From the NCBI GenBank assembly GCA_033085395.1, contig MU853201.1:35720-99719 (forward strand): a DNA stretch of 64,000 nt. The letters are read 5' to 3'. Origin of the DNA: Xanthoparmelia taractica (Eukaryota > Ascomycota > Lecanoromycetes > Lecanorales > Parmeliaceae). Made by a program: the position numbers and the translations under genes. Below, in pieces: positions 1 to 11,270 of this stretch (positions within the stretch are counted from its first letter, which is position 1; each line of letters begins with the position of its first letter). The notes beneath the pieces are model-generated. The model made no database searches and was not told where the DNA came from. It saw only the letters and a list, made by a program, of their open reading frames with translations.

Positions 1-3000
1 GCCTGCCTCCGAAGGTGAACATCTCGTAGAGATAAGCGTTGCACGTTCATAGGCCAGGGAAAGCGCCTCGCCCACAGAAAGTACACCGGCAACGCATAGT
101 GCCGCATATTCACCCAGACTATGCCCAACCAGTAGAGTTGGACGCAGGCCAAGCGACTGCCAGTAGCGAGCGAGGGCAACTTCGAGCGCAACATTAGCCA
201 CTTGCATATCACGGACGGCATTTGTCGTCTCCGCTGATGCCGCATGTCCCGATCCGATAATCGCGTCGAGGATATGGCAATCAAGTCCCTGAGCGTCGCA
301 GAGGCGTTGGTATGAGTCGAGCATGCGCCGGAACGTGGGCGAAGTACGGTACAGCGTACCACCCATGCCAACATACTGGCTGCCCTGGCCCGTGAAGGCG
401 AACACGACAGATGAAGCCGGCATCAACGACTTCTCAGGCTGCCCTATCTGATGCAGTAGCTCTGTAACATTAGTCGCTACATACGCATCTCGGAGATTAT
501 GATGCATGCGTCGTGCCGTGGTTGTGTAGGCAAGGCTGGCAAGCGGCGTTTCTGGGTGCTGCAGCAGGTACTCGCGAAGATGTTCTTTGTTCTGCGTCTG
601 CGCCGCTTCGGTACGACCAGAAGTGACCACGACGTGGTGAGATCGTGTATCCGACTGTAATGGCGGCGACAACCGGGCAAAAGACGGAGCCTTATGGATC
701 AAGACGCTCACGTTCCCTCCAGCGGCGTCAAAGTTGTTAACGAAAATGTAACCAGGATTCGTTCCGCTCTTAGGCCAAGCTTGACCATTGGCAAGCTGCA
801 CGTCAGTCCCGGGTCCAAGGATTGGAACCAGGTATGGATTAAGCTTGAAGGGCTGATTCGGCTGAGGAGGAATAGTATCGCGGTGGAGCATCAGGATGGC
901 CTTGATTAAAGACACAACGCCAGCAGCAGCTTCGCTGTGACCGATATTGGCCTTTATAGCGCCGACAATAAGCGGCTGAGGGCGCTTGGGCTCGGCAGGA
1001 GACGCAAAGACGTTCTGTATTGCCGTCGTTTCGACGCGATCCCCCGCTTGAGTGCCTGTGCCATGCATTTCAATGACATCGACTTCACGTGGACGTACTG
1101 CTGCCTGACGCAGCACGCGGCGGTATAGGGTCTCCTGAGCTTTCGCACCAGGATGAGTAATCGAACCCTCACCAGCGTTAGTGTTCCTCGCTGCACCCGC
1201 GATAACGGCGAGGACGTCGTCTTTCGCTCGGACCGCATCTACCAGACGCTTGAGCACAACGACGGCGACACCCTCCCCACGACAGTATCCATCGGCCTTG
1301 TCAGAATAGGTCTTGCAGGCACCAGTAGGTGAAAGGAAACCCCCTTGGCCCAGCCCGCTAAACCACTCTGGCGAAGTGAGTAGCGTACCGCCACCGACAA
1401 CTGCAGCATCGCAGTTACCCTTTGCAAGGGCGTCGCGAGCAATGCAGATGCCAGTGGCGCTAGAGGAGCAGCCAGTGTCAATACTGTAGAAGCCACCAGC
1501 CCATTTGAAGTAATGGCACAGGCGCCCAGGAGCGAAGCCACGGTTGACAGCCGGCAAGAAATGTGTATCAATGCCCTCTTGCTCCTGGATTGTCTTCCAG
1601 TCGTCCACCGTCTGGCCAAAGTACGTAGCGATCCGTGGCGGGGCCTGCTCGCTGTTATCGGCGTAGCCAGCCATCTCCAGTGCTTCGTATGTCGTCATGA
1701 GCAGCATGCGCTGCACGGGATCCATCTGTAGAGCCTCACGAGGCGAGATATTGAATAGACGGTGGTCGAAATTGCCAGGCTTCTTAATGAAGCATCCGTG
1801 GCGCGAGACAAGGGCGTTGTGTTTCTTACAAGAGGGATCGTAGAAGTCATCCAAATTGAAGCGTGATGTTGGGATCTCTTGGTGTGTGGTCGTTCCCGTC
1901 TCCAGTAGGCGCCAAAGCTCGTCCAGCGTGTCGCTTTCGGGAAAGCGTCCCGACATCCCAACGACGGCGATTGCATCCGATGGGATACTACTGAGATCAT
2001 CGTCAAAAGGTTTTGGGGTTGGCGGAAAGTCGCCGATGCGGACGTTTTTATTGTGTTGATGGAGAATGTCTTGGAAGGTGGACGCATCCCAGGTCGAGCC
2101 CACTGTCGTAAGGATTATCTCGGAGCTATCTATCTTTTGAAGGGCAGTCGCCACTGCCCGGAAGGTCTCCTCGACCTGCATCGACTTGTGTGCAATCTCG
2201 GAGACTATGAGGCGGAGAAGTTCGCCAAATGTTCTTGCCGAGAGGGAGTTCACGGGAGAGTGCACAGAGTAAAGTGAACGTCGAATGGAGTATGCTTCAC
2301 GGACTGGAGAAATGCACACTACCTTGGCGATGTCCACAGGCGGGAGATGTGAACCATACCAAAGACATTTAGATGGTGTAGGGGTGCTGGTAATGCTCTG
2401 GTCCAAGTCATACGTCTTTACGAGGGTGTTCAAGGTCGAGGGCGGCCCGAAGACGACAAGGCTTCCGGGCAAGACTTGACCGACATATGCGTGGAGAAGT
2501 GGCCGTAGCGTGCCATTGATCTTATCCAGACGCTGCTGGACTTCTTTCAGTCTATGAGAAGAAACGACATGCGCCCATGTACCGTCGGATTCCTCAATAT
2601 CCCGGCTCGCTCTTTGCGATTCAATGGCCAAACAAAAAGCAACTGCCACGCCTTCCAGGCCCAGCGTGGCGACTGCATCGGCATTAGTTGCCGTGACAGC
2701 TACTGCTGTCGCGATCAGACCAACACCGAAGCCAACTGGGACTGATGTGTCGGACAAGATCGAGGGGTTGTCCTCAGCAAGCCTAAGGTCAGGTTATTCC
2801 AAGCATCAACACAATACCCTTCTCTTGGGGAACGTTCGAACGTACACTAGAAGCTGGCTTATCTGGATTGTGGTTAAGAGGACCATTTCGATGACCACAT
2901 TGTGATGTTGCTGGCTGACATGTCGCTCAGCCAGCTCCACAAGGTCCTCGAAGGGACCAATGCTCGCGCGCTCGGAGCTATCCACGGCGACAGCTTGCTC

Positions 3001-3138
3001 ATGAACCACGGCTGAAGATGAAGCAAGGAAGGTGCGGAGCCGAGGACGCGTCTTGGATCGCACGCTTAAGTCGTGCAGTGCACCCAACACATCTGTGTGC
3101 TCGTGAGGGAAAAGAAGGACGTGACTAGGTGAAGCCAT
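1..3138 (-). CDS. orsA: Non-reducing polyketide synthase, N-terminal part (SAT-KS-AT), runs off left edge
   Basis: Iterative type I NR-PKS that would build an aromatic polyketide in the cytosol, orsellinate-like by cluster context. Exon 1 is 3138-2846; a 63-nt intron (2845-2783, GTACGT..TTAG) is followed by an exon open to base 1, giving about 1,025 visible residues. The order is SAT (residues about 1-350), KS (about 370-790, active Cys536 in DTGCSSS, then MHGTGT and NIGHSEAAAG histidines) and the start of AT (Ser986 in GHSLG). SAT Cys, KS Cys and AT Ser are all in one frame, so there is no frameshift. PT, ACP and TE domains would lie outside the window. Odd: the SAT motif usually written GXCXG reads G115-F-G-V-G119, so the nucleophilic Cys is Gly. 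The symbol rests on the orsB/C/D/E neighbours and could be wrong in detail; the NR-PKS class is firm. Confidence 0.9.
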
Positions 3139-3232
3139 GTCGAGGCGGTCGATAAGGACAAAAAAGTGGCAGAGGCCACATGCTTTATCACTACATAGCT
3201 TTCGTATGGAGCTTTTCTGTCAAGCCTAGAAA

Positions 3233-3917
3233 CTATCTCCACCGACTACCGACCCCATCTACCTCCTTCCAACTATTTTATCAGTATTCACTCTAAAGAT
3301 TCGCAGTTCAATAGCGGCCCCGACACCCGACGTCCTGATTATCGCCGGCCTTCTCAAGCGTGAGGCATATAACTGTAATAGTACCGTATATGCCGTTCCC
3401 AACTCTATTATAAATCTTCTAACGCTATCTCCACCGACTATCGACTCCATCTATCTTCTTCCAACTATTTTATTAGTATTCACTCTAAAGATTCGCAGTT
3501 CAATAGCGGCCCCGGCATCCGATGTTCTAGCCATCGTCAGCCTTCTCAAGCGTGAGGTATATAACTGTAATAGTACCGTATATGCCGTTCCCAACTCTAT
3601 TATAAATCTTCTAACACTATCTCCACCGACTACCGACCCCATCTATCTCCTTTCAACTGTATTATCAGCATCCACTCTAAAGATTCGCAGTTCAATAGCG
3701 GCCCCGGCACCCGACGTCCTGGTCATCGCTGGCCGAGAAGTTAGGATAAAACGACTTCGCTAGCCTTCTTAAGCGTGAGGTATGTGGCTATAATAATACC
3801 GTATATATCGTTCCCAACTCTATTATAAATCTTCTAATATTATCTCCACCGACTATCGATCTCATCTATCTTCTTTCAACTGTTTTATTAGTATCCAGTC
3901 TAAAGATTCGCAGTTCA
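3233..3917 (+). repeat. Tandem copies of the SnoaL-gene promoter and first codons
   Basis: Units start at 3233, 3425, 3617 and about 3840, giving a period of 192 bp; the third is longer by about 31 bp because of an insertion (near 3734-3764). Each unit holds a spacer, about 80 bp of upstream sequence and about 45 bp matching the first 15 codons of the gene at 3918. In the first three copies the start codon is ATA (3311, 3503, 3695); only the last copy has ATG. Copies differ mainly by C/T and G/A transitions, as expected from RIP on a tandem duplication. Confidence 0.9.
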
Positions 3918-4635
3918 ATGGCGGCCCCGGCACCCGATGTCCTGGCCATCGCCAGCCTTCTCAAGCGTGAGCGTTTCTACCGCGACACAGCCCAATGGGA
4001 TCTGTGCCGAGCTACCTTCCACCCCGACGCAGCTGAGACGTACATCAATGTCGCCTGGTAGGTTTCCCTTCCTTGAACCTTGTCAGCGTGACCTTCCTTG
4101 GGTATCCTCATAAGCTAATCGCAACTCGGATTCTTATCCTTTCAGGTATGAAGGCGACGTGGAAGACTTCCTGCGCCAATCGGCCCAGATGCACAAGGGC
4201 AAGGTCAACGTCATCCATTCTTCCTTTGACCCGGTTGACATCCACGTGCACGGCAATCGTGGTATAAGCGAGGCCTTCTGCCTCGTCACTAGCTCGATTA
4301 CGCTCGATGGCGTTGATTACGAGTTAGCCTCGCATATGCGTCTCTTCACTCGCCTGCAGAAGCTGTCAGATTCAAACGAGTGGCGCCTTCTGAACTTCGA
4401 GTCCAGCTATGTGCGCGATCGGCTCGTCACCGTCTTTCCAGGTGCCGAGACGAGCGGGCAACTAGTTATCAGTGATGAGGCTCAAGCGTACCCAAAGAGC
4501 TACCGCCACCTGGCGATGATCATGCTGAACAGAGGCTTAAAGCCGCGACCGGATCTGCCCCACGAAGATTATCCGGAGAGTATAAGGCGAATAGTGGACC
4601 GGAATCGTGCTTTTCTCCATATTGCTGAGGCATGA
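3918..4635 (+). CDS. SnoaL/NTF2-like (scytalone dehydratase-like fold) cluster enzyme
   Basis: Two exons, 3918-4057 and 4146-4635, with an 88-nt intron (GTAGGT..TTCAG); together 209 residues. The N-terminal part (LLKRERFYRDTAQWDLC...FHPDAAETYI) and the later strands (VDIHVHGNRGISEAF, MRLFTRL...WRLLNFES) fit the cone-shaped alpha+beta barrel of the SnoaL-like/NTF2-like superfamily, which includes small cyclases and dehydratases of polyketide pathways. Length is normal for a single-domain member. It is divergent from the PKS gene, with about 780 bp between them filled by the decayed copies of its own promoter. The ATG at 3918 was chosen because it begins the conserved region and is the only intact start among the repeat copies. 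Substrate and reaction are not visible; a role on the PKS product is inferred from position. Confidence 0.75.
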
Positions 4636-5249
4636 TTCATCTAGCAGATAGGAGAATCAAGTTTCCTGGATATTTTATCTACAAATCCATGCATTTGCTT
4701 CGTAATACGCTCTGAAGTAACAAGTATTTCACTATATTCAATATGTCTCGTAATCAAGTAGTTTTCGTAAATATATTTATTCAATTAGTATTTATAAATT
4801 TGTGAAAGTATCCCGAAGTTTTTACGACTGTCGGGCGTAACACTATCGCAGTGCGACTTTCTTCGCCCACCTCTAGTATAGTATCTTATAGATATCCATG
4901 GATATCCCATCACATCCTTAAATAAAACAGATATTCATGGGGAGAATACTCCCTGGTAGGCCCTTCACGCCCATCTCATGAGCATTATAAAGATTTCTTA
5001 TTTTCTATTCTACTATTTAATTAATTTAGATATTAAATTCTAATAAAAATTTATTATTTATTAATATTTATTTTATTAATATAATTTAAAATCTATAAAT
5101 AAAATAAATATTAACAAATAATAATTTTTTATTAGAATTTTAATATCTAGATTAATTAGTTAGAGAAAATAAAAAATAAGAGTTAGTGTTCTTATTTATA
5201 AAGATATATATATCGGGATTAAGTAGTACTATAGATAGATAATTAGATC

Positions 5250-5398
5250 TGTTGAAATTTGACCCCTAATGTTAATGCAGGAATTATTCCCAGTCTTCTC
5301 GCGGTAGTCGCTTGACTAGTCACCTAATTTGTATATTAAATAGTTCTATTTCAGGGGAGTGTTGAAAAATAATTAATTATCCTTTCATATTTTCAACA
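5250..5398. mobile_element. Solo LTR of the copia-like family, 5-bp target duplication
   Basis: 149 bp starting TGTTGAAATTTG and ending TTTTCAACA, flanked by the direct repeat AGATC (5245-5249 and 5399-5403). It is homologous along its whole length to the LTRs at 21,039 and 22,474 but carries more C-to-T and G-to-A changes. A solo LTR left by recombination between the two LTRs of a full element is the simplest reading. Confidence 0.92.
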
Positions 5399-5813
5399 AG
5401 ATCGTTCTAACGCTAAGATTAGTAGTTAGTAGACTTAGCTAGATCGTTAGTAGATCTAGATAGACTTTTAAACGTATTCTAGCGCTAATAAAACGCTCTA
5501 TATCTATATAATATAGATTTAAAGTATTTAACTAAATAACTATATATAGATATAAATAGATAAAATAAAGAAATACGATTATTTTAAATAAAAAGAATCG
5601 AATAAAGAGCTAACTAATAATATAAGATCTATATATATAGTACTCTCGAAAATACGTATTCCCCGTATATGCGCATACATCTGGAATAGCGGCTAGATCA
5701 TAAGACACACTAACCCATAGTCCCACTATTCGAATTTTAAAATTGCCCATGAGATGGGCGTGACGCGACCATCAGAATTTATCTATTTTCATGGCCATCC
5801 GTCTGATCCAGGG

Positions 5814-5881
5814 GCATGCACGATCCATGAGCATGCACGATCCATGAGCATGCACGATCCATGAGCATGCACGATCCATGG
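5814..5881. repeat. 17-bp tandem repeat, four copies
   Basis: GCATGCACGATCCATGA repeated four times near the right end of the foldback element, the last copy slightly changed. The motif is a local expansion of the element's terminal region (compare GATCGTGCATGCCCATG near 45,906). Confidence 0.9.
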
Positions 5882-5904
5882 GAGTGACGCAACATACCTA
5901 GCAA

Positions 5905-6978
5905 TTAATGTCGCCTAACCTCCACCTTTAGCAGGCGTTCCGCGTTCCCGTGGGCAACCATCTCCAACTGCTCATCGGTCAGCAAGCCGCTCGTCTCCAG
6001 CTGCTCGAACCAATGCCGGCCCTTCTCGTTGGACTCAAAGGGATAGTCCACGCTGTACATGATCCGCTCCACCTTGGTGTTTTCCAGTATACACTTGATC
6101 GGCGCCAGGCTCCATGCACCAGACGTCGTGATCCAGATGTTCTCCTCCCACACCTGGCGAAGCGGGCGCTCGTGAGGGCCCCAACCGCCGCCCCAGCGGG
6201 TACTCATGTCGTAGCACCGCTCCAGCATGAACGGGAGCATCTCGCCCATGTGCCCGATGATGATCTTCAGCGCGGGAAAGCGGTCGAACACGTTGGCGCA
6301 AAACAGCTTCAGTATGTGGAGCCCAACATCGCCGTGCCATCCCCATCCGGCCGCACCCAGGCTGATACCGACAGGCTCCGAATATGCGCCCATGAACGTC
6401 TCGGCCATGCGTGGCGAGGGCCAGGTAGGATGCAAGTAGATTGGGACGTCCAATTCGCAGGCCTGAGCCCACAGGACATCGTATTCGGCCGAGTCAAAAT
6501 GTTTCCCGTTAGCGTGATTGTCTATAAGTGCCCCGACGAATCCCAGTGACGACACGGTTCGCTTCAGCTCGCGTGCGCTTTCAGCCGCATTTGAGCAGGG
6601 CAAGACAGCAAAAGCCGCAAAGCGAGCCGGATGTCCGCTTTTCATAATGGCCCGTGCGAGCTCGTCATTGCCTGCTCGACAATTCTCCGCGCTTGGGCTT
6701 CCTGCGAAGGCGTGCAACGTCAGCGTTCACTCAACAATGTTGAAGGTAAATGAGTCGGGCTTGAGAGAACATCTCTCACCCGGAGTGAAGGCATGCGAGA
6801 CAACCTGGAGCGAGATGTGCCCGCGTTCCATGGCCGCCAGTCTTCCATCTCCGACTTCTCGCAGCTGATCGGTAAGACCTGGCACGGCCTGTAGGGAACG
6901 TTGAAACTTGTCGCCTATCGAGTCGAAAATGGCGTTGGAATAGTAGTGCTCCTCCAGGGCGATGAGAGGGGGCGTCAT
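5905..6978 (-). CDS. orsB: Amidohydrolase-2 family metal-dependent decarboxylase
   Basis: Exons 6978-6780 and 6701-5905 with a 78-nt intron (GTGAGA..CGCAG) give 331 residues, a usual length for the ACMSD / 2,3-dihydroxybenzoate / gamma-resorcylate decarboxylase group. Visible family motifs are IALEEHYY at the N-terminus (metal-ligand region), IYLHPTWP, IIIGHMGEMLPF and SVDYPFES, in the usual order. The family removes the carboxylate from hydroxybenzoates with a divalent metal; orsB of A. nidulans is the cluster homologue and is thought to act on orsellinate-type acids. An upstream ATG at 7086 would add 36 residues without family resemblance, so the Met just before the first beta strand was chosen. 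It is divergent from the tyrosinase gene. Confidence 0.9.
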
Positions 6979-7309
6979 TTTCAGCAGACGTGTATTGAGA
7001 TAGCGAATGTTGTAGAGGAAGAGATGGATAGAGCTGATCTGTCGCTGTAACAAGAAAAGTACGCTGACCGACGGCAGAGGATCCAATGATTAAGAAACAG
7101 CTACACCATTGTACCAGCGCCATCAAGAATCGAACCTAATATCATTGTATACCACCAAAGAATAGATTCTTCTATCAATGGGTTACAGCGTTATCACTAG
7201 GTTGGTTACAGCCGGTCGAAATATCAAGTAGAGTACCTATACGTTGTACAAACAACCGGTCCGTAGTATGTCAGCCGAAGAATGGTGGGAAGCCTTATGC
7301 CGGTGCGGC

Positions 7310-7410
7310 CTTATGTCATCTCGGTGGGCGTTGAATCTCCTGCCGAAAGCTCCATAGAATCTTATGTCATCTCGGTGGGGTTGATTCTCCTGCCGAAGGC
7401 TCCATAGAAT
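7310..7410. repeat. 51-bp direct repeat in the orsB/orsC divergent promoter
   Basis: Two adjacent copies (7310-7360 and 7361-7410) beginning CTTATGTCATCTCGGTGG and ending GCTCCATAGAAT, with only a few differences. They lie in the 756-bp region between the start codons of the amidohydrolase and tyrosinase genes and each contains a CGG(N17-18)CCG pair. Duplicated regulatory sites are possible but not shown. Confidence 0.85.
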
Positions 7411-7734
7411 CCCGAATGCTGAATTATGGCCCGCAAGCCACGAGGCTACCATGCGCCGAGTCATGAAGGATCTCTTTCCCCGTGTCTGTGCGTACCAGAG
7501 TCTCCGTTGTCTCCGTTGTCTCCGTTATCGCTCATCAGCTGGCCCAAAAAAAAGATCGTGTGGGCCAGCCAACATCGTTACATCGGCACGGTCATTGCAG
7601 TCTGGAACCCTCAAGGGAGATGCATTTAATGTCTCCCGTCTGGTAATCATTCGAGCGCTTAATAAAGCAGAAGATATTTAGTAGCTTCGTTGTCGTTCAT
7701 CCATTACTTCTCGCGCCAGACCTCGTCGATCGGC

Positions 7735-9061
7735 ATGTTCCATCCAATCTTCTTCGCGGCGACAATTGCTGTCTTATCATGCATAACCTTTGCAGACGCT
7801 AGTCCCGAGCTGATGAACAAGCTGGTGAAGCAATACCAGGAAAATACCAAGCAGCGGCTTCCACGGTATGGCGATTGTACGGAGGGTAATATTGTTCAAC
7901 GAAAGGAGTGGTAAGCACTCCCCCTCTGCCTCTGCCCTTTTTTTGTTCCCTAAGGATGAGGATCATCAGATAATCAATAAGCTGATCAGGGTGGTAGGGG
8001 TGATCTAGGGAATCAGACTCGTCTGCAATACATTCAAGCCATCAAATGTCTACACAGATTGCCATCCAAGATCGATCCCGCCAAGGCTCCAGGTGCCCGT
8101 TCGCGATACGATGACTTCGAAGCAACACACATCATCAACACCAAGCTAATCCATGCCACGGGACTTTTCTTCGCCTGGCATCGGTGGTTTGTGCAACTCT
8201 TCGAGACCGCCCTCCGCGAGGAATGTGGCTACTCTGGATATCAGCCGTACTGGGACTGGGCGAGGTGGCTTGACCTCCCAACCGAATCGAATCCGCTATA
8301 CGATGGTTCAGCGACCTCGCTTTCAGGCAACGGTAAATACATCCCGGACCGCAACGGTACTCTCCAGCCATTTCCAATCCCGGTGCCAAATCCACCGGCG
8401 ATATACACCCCCCCTGGCACCGGCGGCGGCTACATTTATCAAGGGCCGCTCGTGAACTGGACGATGCATCTCGTAGGCTAACCGAAGGATCGAAGCCTTT
8501 CTGAAACACAGGCTGACGCTTCGTGCCGTCTGTTTAGGGACCGTACTACGACGACACGGTACAGAACGGTATTCACGTCAACCCAAACCCTGGTCCAGAC
8601 GGCCTCGGATACAATCCGCGACCCATCATCCGTGACTTCAACGATTCTCTCCTCCAGGAGTTCAACACTTATTCAGCCTTAACATCGCTGATCACCAACC
8701 AAACCAGTAAGGCCAAGCCTCATAGGATTTTACCTCAATGGAAGAGGACTGACCAGTACCAGGTATCCATACTTTCCAACCAACCTTCTTCCCAAACGCG
8801 CATCTCGCGGGCCATTCGTTCATCTCAGGTGTCGACAATGATCTCTTCACCTCGCCAGGCGACCCGTTGTTCTGGTTCCATCACGCACAAGTTGACAGAA
8901 TATATGCCATCTGGCAGGCGCTGGACTTTTCCTCCCGAGAGTATGCCCTGGACGGGACGCTGACTCTGACGAACGGTACGCACGGTGCTTCGGTCGAAGA
9001 AGAGAAAACGGCTGACCAAACAATCTCGCGCAGTGCCGCCCAGCCGAAATGCAACGCCTGA
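7735..9061 (+). CDS. orsC: Tyrosinase (type-3 copper monooxygenase), secreted or luminal
   Basis: Four exons, 7735-7910, 7998-8472, 8538-8706 and 8763-9061, give 372 residues with all phases consistent. A signal peptide is visible at residues 1-23 (MFHPIFFAATIAVLSCITFADA). CuA ligands are His103, His111 and His120 (the last two in H-x8-H, ending AWHRWF); CuB ligands are His287 and His291 (H-x3-H), plus the HHAQVDRI pair near 313-314. The family hydroxylates phenols and oxidises catechols to quinones. In the ors cluster orsC is assigned to oxidation of the aromatic product. The first acceptor (7997) and the last (8762) are the least certain; an alternative acceptor at 8756 adds two residues in frame. 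A further in-frame ATG lies 45 nt upstream at 7690 (non-ATG start), without signal-peptide character. Confidence 0.88.
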
Positions 9062-9834
9062 TGACATTATGCACTTTGAGTTCTCCCCGGACGTTCCAAT
9101 TAAGACCGGGATGAGTCCTACCAAGAATGGGATGTGCTATATTTATGAATAGACTGGAAGAGTATTTGACTCGGGTATTGCAATCGTTAGGGTGGGTACT
9201 GAATAGTTGGATACGGACAAGGGGAGGTGTTTATGTAGAGTGTCGATAGTCATATGTTTGTTTTGTCCGGTTCGGCTTAAGCTGTATATTATTTCTGCAA
9301 ACCACGAAGGCCAAGTGCCGCTGGCGTGTAAGATTATCCATCTATCCTCGGCTCTCCTTCGGGCTTCATGAAGCCTTCACCTTCATCAAGCTCTTCGTGT
9401 TGTCCTTTGCGTAGTAATTACATCGGTGTGCTTAAGACCTGTTGTTGTTCATGGTAACGATCAACGCGAGGCCGAGGTACAACACCCCTTTTCCCCATTC
9501 CAATCTTTCGACGACCTCATTCATCAAGGGGAAAATCGCTCATATTTACTTCCGAAACGTGGCTTCTGATTCTCTTGTCGGGCTCTCTGGAGTCGACCGG
9601 ATTGCTTAGCTATGTCAAAAAATTCACATGGCATACGCGGTTAGGAACGGAGCAAGGGGGTAACACAAATTGAAATTTTGAGATTTTGTCTTTCTTGTTT
9701 TTATTTGTGTCTGCAACTAAGAATACAAACTGTAAACGCTTGTTTGGGACTGCCACAATGTAAAGTAGCAATGTCAGTCCGATGAAGGGCACCAGCTACT
9801 CGGCCATCCGCAGTCAACCACTCGATATGTCTCT
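9062..9834. other. Intergenic stretch between orsC and orsE (convergent 3' ends)
   Basis: No coding potential was recognised. It lies between two converging genes and contains only short T-rich stretches. Confidence 0.6.
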
Positions 9835-10946
9835 CTACAACTCCACCACCAGCTTCGTCGCACTCACACCGGCCTTAGACTTCTTTAGCGCATCATTAAT
9901 ATGCTCCAAGCCCTTACCGACGACGGTCGGCGGGGGTAGACACTTTAGCTTTCCGCTCTGCAGCGCGGGCGTCACGAAGTCCCGATAGACGGGCGTCGCC
10001 ACATCGTTGACGGCGAAGATCATGCCGGTCTTAACATTTGTAGGCACATTATCAGCGGGAGGAGGGTGCACGCAGGCGAGGTGGCCACCATCCAGCTTCT
10101 CGAGAATATCGAGGTCGTGGGCGTACGTCTCGGGAGTAGAGATAGCATCGAAGATGCCGACGAATTCGGATTGGCTCGCCTTAGCGGCTTTAATGACTTT
10201 CTCGACGACCGAGGAGTCCTTATAGTCAAAGACTTGAGTAGCTCCACAGCGCTTGACTAAATCGTGGTTGTGCGTACTGGCGATGGCGATGACGTTAATT
10301 CCAGTAGCCGCAGCGATTTGAGTTGTCATAGAGCCGACGGAAGAGGAAGCGCCGTACACGACGAGAGTCTTGCCCGTAGACGGTGCAGGGGTTTGTAGAG
10401 TGGGATAGGGGAGACCGAGGGCTGGAGTGGAGACGCCAGGCATGCACGGGCCAGGCTCCTTAACGGATAACGCACAAGTGGCCGCCTCGACGGCAAAGGG
10501 CACAACGACGCCGTCGGTGAAGGAGATGTCATCAGGAAGGATAGCCGCCTTATCGGCGGGGACGACCGTGTATAGAGCGTAAGCGCCGTCAGAAGGGCGA
10601 CCGGTAACCAGATTGATACAGTGGCTAACGTGGGAGCATTATCAGTATTTGCCAAGGTGAAAGCACATGGCAACACTTACCCAATAACACGATCTCCCTT
10701 CTTAAAGCGATTCACGCTAGAACCGACCTCGTACACCTCGCCGGCGACATCGCAGCCAAAGACGGTCGGCCACTGCTGGACAAAGACACCGGCGTCTTGC
10801 ATATGACAGTCGAGCGGGTTAATAGCGACGGCGGCATTCTTCACAATGATTTCCCCTGCGCCGGCTTTGGGTAGTGGGGCGTCGCCGACCTCGAGAGGGG
10901 TGCCAGCCTTGTGAAGCCATGCGGCTTGGTTCTTTGGTGCCGACAT
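9835..10946 (-). CDS. orsE: Medium-chain (zinc-type) alcohol dehydrogenase / enoyl reductase family protein
   Basis: Exons 10946-10681 and 10624-9835 around a 56-nt intron (GTAAGT..GTTAG) give 351 residues, the usual MDR length. A GroES-like N-terminal half contains INPLDCHMQD, GCDVAGEV and FKKGDRVIG. A Rossmann half begins at TLVVYGASSSVGS (GASSSVG at 180-186), the NAD(P) binding turn typical of toxD-like fungal trans-acting reductases. The zinc ligands of true ADHs are not obvious, so a zinc-free quinone- or enoyl-reductase-like enzyme is as likely as a dehydrogenase. It corresponds to orsE in the ors cluster and is divergent from orsD, sharing a 686-bp promoter that carries an inverted repeat. 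Confidence 0.88.
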
Positions 10947-11270
10947 GTTTTGGTGCTTTGTATTGATGAATTCTGGGTTTGGATATAAGTAATGAGCTTG
11001 AAAGGGCGGATAAAGGAGAGCAAGTGCGGACTTGAAGACAAAGGAATGATGAGAGGTTGGTGAAGAGCCTTCGCCCTGATATACTTATGTCTGCATCTTC
11101 GGGGTTAAGTGAGCAAGGTGCTGCTGACCAAAGCCATGGCAGGATGGCATTTTGTATTTGCAACCAGCGACGTCCGGCTTATGTTTTCAAGGGAACAGGA
11201 TATGCAAAACCAAAGCATTATTAATTTATTCATTATTCAATCCAGAACGTTTGATTGGTGCCTTGACTTG

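Larger units (their letters stand above)
4878..5894. mobile_element. Foldback/MITE-like element with long inverted repeats, decayed copy
   Basis: The left arm (about 4890-5110: CCATGGATATCC, then CACGCCCATCTCATGAGC, then AT-rich) is repeated inverted on the right (about 5740-5894: GCCCATGAGATGGGCGTGA, ending GACGCAACA). The same arms occur in the better preserved copy at 45,888-46,550. No coding potential. The centre is very AT-rich and holds a later solo LTR (5250-5398). The right end is 10 bp from the orsB stop codon. The left end is worn and its limit is approximate. Confidence 0.75.

Noticed and set aside
954..2087. Minus-strand frames of 94-130 codons inside the PKS
   Set aside because: They are in other frames than the continuous SAT-KS-AT reading, which runs through this stretch without a stop and contains the KS active site.
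5814..5881. Regular 17-bp repeats considered as a CRISPR-like array
   Set aside because: The units are directly adjacent with no spacers and derive from the end of the foldback element.
5950..6549. Plus-strand 199-codon frame opposite orsB
   Set aside because: It is antisense to the conserved decarboxylase motifs and low in hydrophobic pattern; a shadow of a GC-rich gene.
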